Below, in pieces: positions 1-6,991 of a stretch of DNA of 10,680 bases; position 1 is the stretch's first letter, and every line of letters starts with the position of its first letter. The position numbers were made by a program, and so were the translations under genes. Source of the DNA: Spirochaetaceae bacterium (GTDB lineage Bacteria > Spirochaetota > Spirochaetia > Treponematales > Breznakiellaceae); NCBI GenBank assembly GCA_031258615.1, contig JAIRMP010000235.1, forward strand, positions 1-10,680, read 5' to 3'. Under the pieces are notes generated by a model. The model had not been told where the DNA came from. It did not search any database and worked only from the letters and a program-made list of their open reading frames with translations.

Positions 1-130
1 AAGGACAACTCGTAACCCGTTATCTTTCACGCTCAGCGGCTCGCAAGGACAATGACTCAGCTATTGGCGTACGTTCGGTGCAGGCTGGCCTGCCGTATGT
101 TTGGTGCAGGCTGGCCTGCCCTGCCTGCCC
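1..130. repeat. Dispersed mosaic repeat, left copy, with 26-bp tandem repeat
   Basis: No gene is visible here. Positions 69-94 and 95-120 are two tandem copies of a 26-bp unit differing at two bases; each ends in GGTGCAGGCTGGCCTGCC. CTGCCTGCC-type sequence follows to about 130. Positions 23-88 match the reverse complement of 10059-10124 without gaps at 53 of 66 bases by hand count, and the last 26 bases differ at one position only. The short word CGTAACCCG (about 12-20) also recurs inverted at 10161-10170. This is therefore one copy of an intergenic repeat family present at both ends of the window in opposite orientation. Confidence 0.8.
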
Positions 131-159
131 TTGAAAAATGTGGAGGCAGCATTTAGAAT
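131..159 (+). promoter_or_regulatory. Candidate sigma-70 promoter for the DUF3786-murG operon
   Basis: TTGAAA (131-136) and TAGAAT (154-159) are separated by 17 bases and each matches the sigma-70 consensus at five of six positions. The expected transcription start falls at about 165-167, on the first base(s) of the ATG at 165. If the promoter is used, the mRNA would be leaderless or nearly so. A GGAGG at 142-146 lies inside the spacer, 18 nt from that ATG, and would then not be transcribed. Confidence 0.45.
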
Positions 160-164
160 GAGTC

Positions 165-803
165 ATGCTGCGTGTAGATGAACGCCGGACAGACTGGAAG
201 GATCAGGCGGATGCGTACTATTCCGCGCTGTACGGGGAACTTGACCCGCGGGAGACTGCGGAGCGCTGCAAACTGCCGTTTGACGGGGAAGCGTTCTCCC
301 TGCGGCTGATGGGAAGCGTGTACCGCGCCGCCTTTCCACGCTTTGATCTGATCTGGGCGGCTGAAAAAACGGTTGATGACGAGAGTACGCGGGTGCTGGT
401 ACTGCGCTACCTCTGCAAGGGGCGCTGGATCGCTCCGGGCGGAAGGCAGCTTTCGTACAGCGAGATACCGTGGGGGGAACTGTACTTCAGGAATTTTGAA
501 GGACGCTGCATAAAGCGTATCGAGCGCATATTTGGGAACGATCCAGGAAGTTTTTCCGCACTGTTTGAAAAACATAAGAATTTAAAAGGAGGAAGACTCA
601 GCGGCAAAGAGCACGGCTGGCGCTTTGAATTTTTAAACGACATTTTTATGAGCATAATAATCTGGGAAGGGGACGATGAGTTCCCTTCAAAGGCGCAAAT
701 TCTGTTTGACGATAACTTCCCGTCCGCCTTCAGCGCGGAAGACATAGCGGTGGCCGGCGATATATGCATCTCGCGGCTCAAAGCCCTGAAAGATAGTAAA
801 TGA
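165..803 (+). CDS. DUF3786 domain-containing protein
   Basis: This 212-residue soluble protein has no signal peptide or membrane segment. I recognise it as DUF3786 from the aromatic N-terminal half (W11, Y18-Y19, Y23), the segment around W88-G92-G93, and the C-terminal block WEGDDEFP (167-174) followed by ILFDDNFPSAF (179-189). The family's function is unknown; some members in other bacteria are annotated as putative iron-sulfur proteins, but the cysteines here (35, 84, 115, 201) form no obvious cluster motif. ATG 165 is the earliest possible start, because TGA at 159-161 is in frame. The homology starts near residue 11, so a much later start is unlikely. The gene overlaps murG by 4 nt (ATGA), so the two are probably translationally coupled. 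It is the first gene of the cluster. Confidence 0.8.
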   Translation: MLRVDERRTDWKDQADAYYSALYGELDPRETAERCKLPFDGEAFSLRLMGSVYRAAFPRFDLIWAAEKTVDDESTRVLVLRYLCKGRWIAPGGRQLSYSEIPWGELYFRNFEGRCIKRIERIFGNDPGSFSALFEKHKNLKGGRLSGKEHGWRFEFLNDIFMSIIIWEGDDEFPSKAQILFDDNFPSAFSAEDIAVAGDICISRLKALKDSK

Positions 804-1897
804 ACCATACCGACGCTTCGAAGCGGGTGCTCGTGTTCACGGGAGGAGGAACGGGCGGGCACATATATCCCGGGCTGGCGGTTGCCGCCGCACTGGAAGA
901 TATTTGCGACTGCCGTATAGTCTGGTTCGGCTCCAAGAACGGGGCAGACCGCCTCGTGGTGGAGCGCGCGGGGATGGAATTCAGGGAAATCAGCAGCGGA
1001 AAACTTAGGCGTTACTTTTCGTTTAAAAACTTTACCGATATTTTTAGAATCATCGCGGGTTTTTTTTCATCGGCAACGCTGTTAAAAAAATACCGCCCGG
1101 CGCTGCTCTTTTCAAAGGGAGGCTTTGTCAGCGTGCCGCCGGTTATGGCGGCCTTTCTGCTGCGCATACCAGTATTTACCCATGAATCGGACTTTAGCCC
1201 CGGCCTTGCGACAAGGATAAACGCGCTTTTTGCCAAAAAAATTTTTACAAGCTATCAGCAAACCGCCTCGTTTTTCAGTAAAAAATATTTGGCCAGGATA
1301 ACGGTAAGCGGAAATCCGGTGCGGCCCAGGTTTTATGCCGCTAACCCTGAAAACGGCCGCTCTTTCCTCGGCATAGGCGCCCGCGAAAGGATACTGCTCG
1401 TGCTGGGCGGGAGTCAGGGCGCCTCGGAAATAAACGACCTCGTGGAAACCTGCCTTAACGAAATAACAAAGATTTTTTTTGTTGTACATCAGGCGGGGCC
1501 CGGTACGGAAGAAAGGCGGGAGGCGCGTTACGCGAGGCTTCCCTACATCGGGGAAGAGTTGCCTGACATACTGGCGGCCTCCGCGCTGGCGCTGTGCAGG
1601 GCCGGGGCGGGGACGATCTGGGAGTGCGCCGCCGCCGGCAAGCCTATGGTGCTTGTGCCGCTTAGCGGCGGATCGACGCGCGGCGATCAGATAGAGAACG
1701 CCGGTTTTTTTGAAAAAAAGGGAGCTGCGCGCGTGCTGGTACGGCCCGGCGCGGCGGAACTGCTGGAAACGCTAAAAAGTTTGGCGGAAAACAACGAAAG
1801 GCTCACCGCGATGGCTGCGGCTTCCGCTCATATCGGAACCACGCGCGGCGCGCCGATCATAGCGCGGCATATCACCGGGCAGATCCTGGAAGGGTAG
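800..1897 (+). CDS. murG: UDP-GlcNAc:lipid I N-acetylglucosaminyltransferase MurG
   Basis: MurG transfers GlcNAc from UDP-GlcNAc to lipid I to make lipid II on the inner face of the cytoplasmic membrane, the last intracellular step of peptidoglycan synthesis. It is a GT-B fold enzyme of the GT28 family. Visible signatures are the N-terminal glycine-rich loop GGGTGGH (15-21), SKGGFVSVP (105-113), HES (128-130), SGNPVR (170-175), the second glycine-rich loop GGSQGAS (203-209), and the UDP-GlcNAc-binding region RAGAGTIWE (267-275) with GDQIENA (295-301). The length of 365 residues is normal and all expected motifs are present. The start overlaps the stop of the DUF3786 gene by 4 nt, and the cvpA-like gene follows after 4 nt. 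The FemAB-like gene 3.3 kb downstream probably acts on the same lipid II. Confidence 0.97.
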   Translation: MNHTDASKRVLVFTGGGTGGHIYPGLAVAAALEDICDCRIVWFGSKNGADRLVVERAGMEFREISSGKLRRYFSFKNFTDIFRIIAGFFSSATLLKKYRPALLFSKGGFVSVPPVMAAFLLRIPVFTHESDFSPGLATRINALFAKKIFTSYQQTASFFSKKYLARITVSGNPVRPRFYAANPENGRSFLGIGARERILLVLGGSQGASEINDLVETCLNEITKIFFVVHQAGPGTEERREARYARLPYIGEELPDILAASALALCRAGAGTIWECAAAGKPMVLVPLSGGSTRGDQIENAGFFEKKGAARVLVRPGAAELLETLKSLAENNERLTAMAAASAHIGTTRGAPIIARHITGQILEG

Positions 1898-1901
1898 GGT
1901 A

Positions 1902-2432
1902 GTGCCGTTTGCGACGCTGGATATTGTTTTTACAATACTGATTTTTATAATAGTTGTACGCGCCGCGCTGCATGGTTTTGTCGAGGAGTTTTTTGGAGCG
2001 GCATGGCTGGTAATGGGGCTCGTATTCGCGATCAGTTTTTACCGTCAGGGCGCGGACTTTATCAGGACAAAGGTACTTGGCGGCGTAAAGGTACTGCCTG
2101 AGGCGCTGGCCTTTATAGTTTTATTTTTAATTGTATTTGTCGTTGTAAAGATCATTACTTTTATAGTAAAGGATATAATTCAAAAAATAAAACTTGGAGG
2201 TCTGGATCACTTTTTTGGCCTCTTATTCGGTATTTTGGAAGGTTTGCTTGCCGTAGCAGTCGTTATTTTCTTGATAAACATTCAGCCCCTGTTTGACAAA
2301 AATGATGTTTTAAAAAACAGTATTTACAATCAGTTTTTATCCGGCAATATCAGGAGTGTGCAGGATATGATTACGGAACAAAGGAAGTTTCCGCCGGCTA
2401 CGGAAGAAACAGGCGGGACGGAGAGGAATTAG
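1902..2432 (+). CDS. CvpA family membrane protein
   Basis: This is a 176-residue integral membrane protein with about four hydrophobic segments (roughly 6-24, 31-47, 66-89 and 104-127) and a polar C-terminal tail. The order of segments and the LDHFFGLLFGILEGLL motif (101-116) before the last helix are typical of CvpA/colicin V production proteins. CvpA proteins affect envelope homeostasis and colicin V export in enterobacteria, but their molecular activity is not settled, so no reaction is assigned. Initiation is at GTG 1902, preceded by GGAAGGG (1888-1894) at good spacing. It lies 4 nt after murG and 1 nt before the next gene, which places it firmly in the operon. I saw no truncation. Confidence 0.88.
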   Translation: MPFATLDIVFTILIFIIVVRAALHGFVEEFFGAAWLVMGLVFAISFYRQGADFIRTKVLGGVKVLPEALAFIVLFLIVFVVVKIITFIVKDIIQKIKLGGLDHFFGLLFGILEGLLAVAVVIFLINIQPLFDKNDVLKNSIYNQFLSGNIRSVQDMITEQRKFPPATEETGGTERN

Positions 2433-2433
2433 T

Positions 2434-3780
2434 TTGTTTGAGAACATAATAGGGCAGCCGGTTACCGCGCGCCTCCAGGCCGACATTGCCGGCAATGTTC
2501 TTGCGCCGTCAATGCTTTTTGCCGGGCCTCCCGCTTCCGGCAAGGGAACGGCGGCGCTGGAAATGGGCCGCGCCTTTTCCTGCGAAACGGAAGGCGCACC
2601 GTGGAACTGCCGCTGCCAGGCCTGCGCCCGCCACAGAATGCTTTTACACGATGATCTTGTCGTGTTGGGACCCCGCCCCTTTTCCGCTGAAATTGCGGCC
2701 GCCCGGAACGCGCTGCTGCGCGATCCTTCCGCCGCATCTTCAAAGACTCTGTTTTTCCGCGCGGTTCGCAAGTTGCAGCTCCGTTTTTCGCCTGTGGTGT
2801 GGGCGGATGATCCAAAGATTACAAAGCTGAACGGCATACTGGAAATGCTGTCGGAAAAAATGGACGATCTTAACCTGCTGCGCGGAGGGGAATCGGACCC
2901 CGAAAAACTTTCCAAACTCTGCGACGCTGTGATCAAAAATACGCAAAAGCTCGAAGCGGAAGGGATAGCGGACGCTATACCGGTCTCCCACATACGCAAC
3001 GCCGCTTACTGGCTGCACATAGCGCCCTCCGGCAAACGTAAACTGCTCGTGATAGAGAACGCGGATCGTATGCAGGATGCGGCGCGGAATTCCCTGTTAA
3101 AAATCCTGGAGGAGCCGCCTGAAACCGGCGCGATAATACTCTGTACTTCCAGGCCGGAAACCTTGCTGCCTACAATTCTGTCGAGGCTGCGGCACTACAG
3201 TTTTCCCCGGCGCGGAGAAGCGGCGGACGCCGAGGTTGTGCGCCGCGTGTTCAAGGACAGCGCGGACTCAATTCCCGCCCACAACAAGTCCGAAAGCGGC
3301 ATTACATCCTATCTTGACACGTTTTTGCCCGCTTCAAAGACCGTTTTGTACCCGGCGGCGGCCCTTTTTTGGGCGTCCGTAGCGTTTGCCATCACGGTTA
3401 AGCTGCGCGGGAAGGGCGTTTCGGACGATGAACTGCCGCCTGTGGTGCTGACCATAGGGCGGCATTGCGCGCCTTTGGCGGAGGCTGCCGGGCTTGGGAA
3501 GGTCTGTACGAGCGTGAAGAGTCTCTGCGCCGCCGTTATCGCGGCTGCCGGCGGCTTTGAAGTGCGCGGTACGTTCAGCGTTTTTTTGGGGCTGCTCTGT
3601 ACGGGCCTCTCGGAGGCGCTCTCTTCTATGCGGGGCGATACAATCTGCGTAGCGTACCGCCGTATCCTGTCAAAGCACGCCGAAGACGCGCGCGTGGCGG
3701 TTGATATTTTTAATCAGAGTCCGGCAATGGTTCTGGAAAGTTTCTACGGCTCGTTGATACAAAATCTGGCGACGCTATGA
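2434..3780 (+). CDS. DNA polymerase III delta'-like clamp-loader subunit (HolB/DnaX family)
   Basis: This is an AAA+ clamp-loader-type protein of 448 residues. Its N-terminus has the FENIIGQ opening typical of delta'/gamma subunits, a Walker A loop GPPASGKGT (31-39) and four zinc-ligand-type cysteines (50, 59, 61, 64). The degenerate Walker B region reads VIENADRMQ (206-214), where most active ATPases have DE-containing motifs. It is followed by LLKILEEPPE (221-230) and an SRLR element (250-253) resembling the SRC arginine-finger motif of clamp loaders. This pattern suits delta' or a spirochaete-specific clamp-loader subunit. Residues 85-190 form a longer linker than in Escherichia coli HolB (about 334 residues). 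The start is TTG 2434, supported by GGAGAGGA at 2420-2427. It overlaps the kinase gene by 4 nt. Confidence 0.85.
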   Translation: MFENIIGQPVTARLQADIAGNVLAPSMLFAGPPASGKGTAALEMGRAFSCETEGAPWNCRCQACARHRMLLHDDLVVLGPRPFSAEIAAARNALLRDPSAASSKTLFFRAVRKLQLRFSPVVWADDPKITKLNGILEMLSEKMDDLNLLRGGESDPEKLSKLCDAVIKNTQKLEAEGIADAIPVSHIRNAAYWLHIAPSGKRKLLVIENADRMQDAARNSLLKILEEPPETGAIILCTSRPETLLPTILSRLRHYSFPRRGEAADAEVVRRVFKDSADSIPAHNKSESGITSYLDTFLPASKTVLYPAAALFWASVAFAITVKLRGKGVSDDELPPVVLTIGRHCAPLAEAAGLGKVCTSVKSLCAAVIAAAGGFEVRGTFSVFLGLLCTGLSEALSSMRGDTICVAYRRILSKHAEDARVAVDIFNQSPAMVLESFYGSLIQNLATL

Positions 3781-5012
3781 CAAATTATATACGGAACGCG
3801 TTAAAAAAACTGGACAAACTTACTTACGATCAACTGCGGGAAATCCTGCTGATGGCGGAAAACGATTTGGAAACGTACCGCGAGGTGTTGGTATCCGTGG
3901 TAAAGGGTATTCTGGTATGCGACAAGCACCATACGCTTATCCTGACGAATCCTCACGCGGAACGGCTCCTCGAGATAGACGCATGGATGGAAGGCTGCGA
4001 AGTTGTCTGGGTGCTGATTCACAACAGGGAGATCGGCAATTTTTTGCAGGAAACCCTGAACATGGGTTACCGCGTTGATGACAAAGAATTCTTTACAAAC
4101 GAAAAGGGCGTACAGCGTCTGCTCAGTATCAGCGTACTGCCGCTTGTGGACAGGAAGAGGGGGATGGGGCAGGTAACCGGCTCGCTCATTACGGTTGAGG
4201 ATATTACCGAAAAACGTCTGCGCGAGGTCAGGCTAAGGCAGGCGGAAAATCTTGCCAGCCTTACCACCGTCGCCGCGGGAGTGGCGCACGAAATAAAGAA
4301 TCCTCTCGGTTCCATGTCTATACATGTCCAGCTTATACAAAAGTTGTTGGACCACGCGATGGATGATCTTAAAAAAGACGAAACCGAAAATCATGGCGAC
4401 AGCGTTTCCGTCTCTTACATAAAGTTCAGCAAACATATCAGCACCGTAAACGAAGAAATACAGCGCCTGAATAAAATAGTTGTGGATTTTTTGTTCGCGA
4501 TACGCCCGATAGAAATATTTCCGGTAAAGTCGGATATTAACAGGCTGATAAAAGATGTTGTTAGATTTGTTCATTATGAGATGAAAGAGGCCGGAATAAA
4601 GTATAAATTAAAACTTGAAAAAAATATCCCGATGATAGAGATTGATAAAAGGTACATCAAACAGGTGATGTTAAACCTTATAAAGAACGCGATTGAGAGT
4701 ATACCGGATTCTGGCGGTATGATTACCATAATCACGGAATCGGACGAGCAGCAGATAAAAATCCATGTTATGGATAACGGTCCCGGCATAAAGGAATCGG
4801 ACAAGGGCAGGATATTTGAACCGTACTTTACCACAAAGGTAAAAGGTTCAGGTTTGGGTTTAACGCTCGTGTTTAAGATTGTCCGCGAACATTCAGGCGA
4901 TATATGCGTAACTTCAGAGCCGGGTGAAGGCGCCTGCTTTACAATTACGCTGCCTCTGCCCCAGCAGGACAAGCGCCTGCTGGGGCACGAATCTTTTAAT
5001 TATGTTGTGTGA
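3777..5012 (+). CDS. PAS-domain sensor histidine kinase, AtoS/NtrB-like
   Basis: This is a cytosolic two-component kinase of 411 residues with no transmembrane segment. Residues 1-30 are helical and a PAS-like domain spans about 32-145, ending in VEDITEKR (140-147). The HisKA domain carries the phosphoacceptor His171 in the H-box VAHEIKNPLG (169-178). The ATPase domain has an N-box around NLIKNAIESIP (300-310), the G1 box DNGPGI (333-338), an F-box FEPYFTTK (347-354) and the G2 box GSGLGL (357-362). This H-box is typical of kinases paired with NtrC-type sigma-54 activators. In other treponemes I recall an AtoC-like regulator next to this kinase; here none follows. ATG 3777 overlaps the delta'-like stop by 4 nt, so coupling replaces a clear Shine-Dalgarno. 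Confidence 0.93.
   Translation: MTNYIRNALKKLDKLTYDQLREILLMAENDLETYREVLVSVVKGILVCDKHHTLILTNPHAERLLEIDAWMEGCEVVWVLIHNREIGNFLQETLNMGYRVDDKEFFTNEKGVQRLLSISVLPLVDRKRGMGQVTGSLITVEDITEKRLREVRLRQAENLASLTTVAAGVAHEIKNPLGSMSIHVQLIQKLLDHAMDDLKKDETENHGDSVSVSYIKFSKHISTVNEEIQRLNKIVVDFLFAIRPIEIFPVKSDINRLIKDVVRFVHYEMKEAGIKYKLKLEKNIPMIEIDKRYIKQVMLNLIKNAIESIPDSGGMITIITESDEQQIKIHVMDNGPGIKESDKGRIFEPYFTTKVKGSGLGLTLVFKIVREHSGDICVTSEPGEGACFTITLPLPQQDKRLLGHESFNYVV
4959..4985 (+). repeat. Perfect 10-bp inverted repeat at the 3' end of the kinase gene
   Basis: CCCCAGCAGG (4959-4968) and CCTGCTGGGG (4976-4985) are exactly complementary around a 7-nt loop. It lies in the last 20 codons of the kinase gene and encodes residues after the conserved domain. 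Only a short TTTT (4993-4996) follows, 7 nt after the stem, so it is at best a weak intrinsic terminator. It could instead block 3' exonuclease trimming between the kinase operon and the aldolase remnant. Confidence 0.6.
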
Positions 5013-5021
5013 AAGGGGTTT

Positions 5022-5225
5022 ATGTACAAAAAACTGATAGTTGATTCGGGAAAACAAATGTTGAATTCCGGCCTAACTGTAGAAACGTGGGGCAACATCA
5101 GCGCAAGGGACGCCGGTACAGGGCTCGTCTACCTTACGCCTGGCGCTATAGGAAAGCCGTGCCTGTTGGAACAGAGCCAGATCGATTCTATGCGCGGCTT
5201 TGCCCGCACTTGTTACAAACTGTAA
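5022..5225 (+). pseudogene. Truncated class II aldolase/adducin-family remnant
   Basis: The first 40 or so of 67 residues look like the start of a class II aldolase: an N-terminal helix, then ETWGNISARD (21-30) and VYLTPGA (35-41), which corresponds to the phosphate-binding GN(I/V)S and TP(S/T)G segments of FucA-type enzymes. Family members have about 200-220 residues. Here the similarity stops after the TP motif, and TAA follows at 5223-5225. I found no continuation in the other frames, so the catalytic zinc histidines are absent. A ribosome-binding site (AAAGGGG, 5012-5018) remains upstream. The stop lies 5 nt before the FemAB-like start, which has no clear Shine-Dalgarno of its own, so the remnant may survive as a coupling leader. 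It could alternatively be a real short protein, but that is less likely. Confidence 0.65.
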
Positions 5226-5230
5226 CGGTA

Positions 5231-6334
5231 ATGAAGCAGTTTATAAAAAACCTGACCGCCGCGCCGCTGTCTCTCTGTGAAAGCGCCAAATCTTTCCTGC
5301 AAAGCGGTTTTTGGGGAGAGTTTAAGGCGTCGTTCTCGTGGACGCCGTTTGCGTTCCGTGTCGTCTGGGAAAACGGCGAAGAAAAAACTCTGCTGGCGCT
5401 GTACAGGCCGCTCGTGATGGGTATGGGTTTTGCCTATGCGCCGTGGGGGCCTGAACTGCCGGACGGTTTCCCTGCGGACGATGAGGCGCGGACCTGCGCC
5501 CTGCGCGAAACGGCGGAGGCGCTACGTACATTCTTGCCGCAAAGTACCGCCTTTGTCCGCTTTGATCCGGATTGGTTTAGCTGTGAAAATGAGCCCAGAC
5601 CGGCGATCCTGCGCCCGTTTACCCGCGCCTCTTCCGATATTCAGCCGCCGGATACGGTAATTATCGACTTAAACCAAACGGACGATCAAATTTTGGCGGG
5701 GATGAAACCCAAATGGCGTTACAATGTAAGGCTTGGCTGTAAAAAAACGCGCGTGTTTAGGGCGGACGCGGACGGTTTGGACACGTTTTACGATCTTTTT
5801 ACCCGCACGGCGCGCCGGGACGGTATCGCCATACACGGAATCGGCTACTACAAACGGCTTTTCGAGGCGGCAGCCGTCAAAACCGGGCTCGATCTGCGGC
5901 TTTACCTTGCCGAGGTGGAAGGTCTGCCGCTTGCCGGCATCGTTACGCTGTTCCGGGGGAAGACGGCTACCTACCTTTACGGCGCGTCCTCAGGCGAAAA
6001 GCGCAACCTGATGGCTGCCTACGCGCTGCAATGGCAGGCTATCCGGGACGCGAAGGAGGCGCGCTGTGCCGCCTACGACCTGTTCGGCATCCCGCCGGAC
6101 GCCTCGCCCGTTCATCCTATGGCCGGGCTGTACCTGTTCAAGACCGGTTTTGGGGGACGCATCGTACACAGGCCGGGAAGCTGGGACTATGCGTACAAAC
6201 ACATGACCGCCCACCTTTTCGGCGCAGCCGAAAAGGTACGGAAAGCGCTGTTCGACGCCCGTAAACGAAGGGGCAGGGGGGGGGGGGGGGTAAACCACGC
6301 CTCACTTCACGCTGAAATAGAGCGTAAAGACTGA
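5231..6334 (+). CDS. FemAB/FemX-like peptidoglycan aminoacyltransferase
   Basis: This 367-residue protein has the double GNAT-like layout of FemAB/lipid II:glycine glycyltransferases. The first half ends in VIIDLNQTDDQILAGMKPKW (143-162) and RYNVRLGCKKTRVF (163-176), the basic element before the second domain. The second half has YDLFTRTARRDGI (187-199), LYLAEVEGLPLAGIVTLF (224-241), YLYGASSGEKRNL (248-260), a WQAIRDAK helix (268-275) and GLYLFKTGFGG (299-309). Such enzymes use aminoacyl-tRNA to add residues to the third amino acid of the lipid II stem peptide; treponemal peptidoglycan has ornithine carrying glycine, so glycine addition is a reasonable inference. ATG 5231 is chosen because the homology begins there; the open frame to 5087 only overlaps the aldolase remnant. 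The last 18 or so residues come from a poly-G tract and convergent overlap with cbiQ. Confidence 0.8.
   Translation: MKQFIKNLTAAPLSLCESAKSFLQSGFWGEFKASFSWTPFAFRVVWENGEEKTLLALYRPLVMGMGFAYAPWGPELPDGFPADDEARTCALRETAEALRTFLPQSTAFVRFDPDWFSCENEPRPAILRPFTRASSDIQPPDTVIIDLNQTDDQILAGMKPKWRYNVRLGCKKTRVFRADADGLDTFYDLFTRTARRDGIAIHGIGYYKRLFEAAAVKTGLDLRLYLAEVEGLPLAGIVTLFRGKTATYLYGASSGEKRNLMAAYALQWQAIRDAKEARCAAYDLFGIPPDASPVHPMAGLYLFKTGFGGRIVHRPGSWDYAYKHMTAHLFGAAEKVRKALFDARKRRGRGGGGVNHASLHAEIERKD
6213..6237. repeat. Perfect 11-bp stem hairpin inside the femAB-like gene
   Basis: ACCTTTTCGGC (6213-6223) and GCCGAAAAGGT (6227-6237) are perfectly complementary around the loop GCA. The region is coding (about residues 328-336). 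The T-rich part precedes and the A-rich part follows the GC core on both strands, which is the reverse of an intrinsic terminator, so I do not call it one. It lies 65 nt beyond the end of the convergent cbiQ gene and could act on the 3' end of that transcript. Confidence 0.6.
6276..6290 (+). repeat. Poly-G homopolymer (15 G) at the 3' end of the femAB-like gene
   Basis: Fifteen consecutive Gs follow A6275, immediately before TAAACC. With 15 Gs the frame reads through to TGA 6332-6334 and adds VNHASLHAEIERKD. With 14 Gs it stops at the adjacent TAA. With 16 Gs it adds GKPRLTSR before TGA. Treponemes are known to carry length-variable poly-G tracts. Here the change would affect only the C-terminus and the overlap with cbiQ. 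Confidence 0.9.
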
Positions 6335-6991
6335 GACGCAGGCGCATATAGCGAGCAGGACGGTGTCGCGCGCCTTCCATTTGAACGTAACTGTCACTGG
6401 AAATACGCCGTCGAACCCTCTGGAAACCATCGCCAAAGATACCTTCTGTGAGCGGAACACGGCCCGCGCGGTTGTCGTCGCAAACACCGCCGCAAACGAG
6501 CGCCACAAGCGGAATGTACCGCTTTCAGGCGCGCGCAGCCGCATCGATACCAGCATGACCCGGACGCGCTCGGCGAGCAGGAATATATACCTGTAGCTCA
6601 GTATAAAGAGCGATACCAGTTTTTCCGGCGCCTTTAGTTTTGTCATCGACGATGCCAGCGCGCTTACGCTCATCGGGATTATAAAGATCATGTACAAAAG
6701 CGCCGCCGCGTTGATCCGCAGCGTGTAGATCACCGCGCTCTCCATGCTGAAACCGAACGGGACGGTAAGCCAGAGCGCCGCCGTCATCGTGTTTACCGGT
6801 ATCAGGCGGAGGAATGTTACCCGCAATTCCCGCGATAGCGGTAGCAGGCAGAGTAAGATGGCAGCGGACAGAGCCGCCGCGCTCGTCGTGTAAACCGCCG
6901 CCACGATCAGCAGCGCCGCCGAGAGGAAACGACAGCGCTTGTCTATAGGGTACAAAAAGTCTTTTTTGTACTCCAGCCGGTCAAGATACAT
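6302..6991 (-). CDS. cbiQ: ECF transporter T component CbiQ/NikQ
   Basis: This polytopic membrane protein of 229 residues has hydrophobic segments near 22-35, 37-52, 64-80, 92-112, 125-142 and 208-226. The cytoplasmic coupling helices are recognisable: MRLRAPES (150-157) and AMVSRGFDG (187-195), the two Arg-containing motifs by which CbiQ/EcfT proteins touch their ATPases. It should link the ATP-binding subunits to the substrate-binding CbiM. ATG 6989-6991 overlaps the cbiM stop by 11 nt, and no Shine-Dalgarno is visible, so it is probably coupled. The gene normally next in such operons encodes the ATPase CbiO/NikO. Here the operon ends and the 3' end faces the femAB-like gene, overlapping it by 33 nt in the present poly-G state. 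Confidence 0.88.
   Translation of the reverse strand: MYLDRLEYKKDFLYPIDKRCRFLSAALLIVAAVYTTSAAALSAAILLCLLPLSRELRVTFLRLIPVNTMTAALWLTVPFGFSMESAVIYTLRINAAALLYMIFIIPMSVSALASSMTKLKAPEKLVSLFILSYRYIFLLAERVRVMLVSMRLRAPESGTFRLWRSFAAVFATTTARAVFRSQKVSLAMVSRGFDGVFPVTVTFKWKARDTVLLAICACVSVFTLYFSVK

Noticed and set aside
2337..2999. Minus-strand open frame of 220 codons opposite the delta'-like gene
   Set aside because: It is antisense to a gene with clear AAA+ motifs, and its serine/arginine-rich composition is typical of a shadow frame.
4959..5000. Intrinsic terminator after the kinase gene
   Set aside because: The stem is strong but is followed by CACGAATC before only four Ts, and it lies inside the coding region. 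I list it as an inverted repeat only.
5087..5230. Longer N-terminus for the FemAB-like protein, starting at 5087
   Set aside because: The extra 48 residues are the aldolase remnant read in another frame, with arginine-rich, low-complexity composition. The FemAB-like homology begins at the ATG at 5231.
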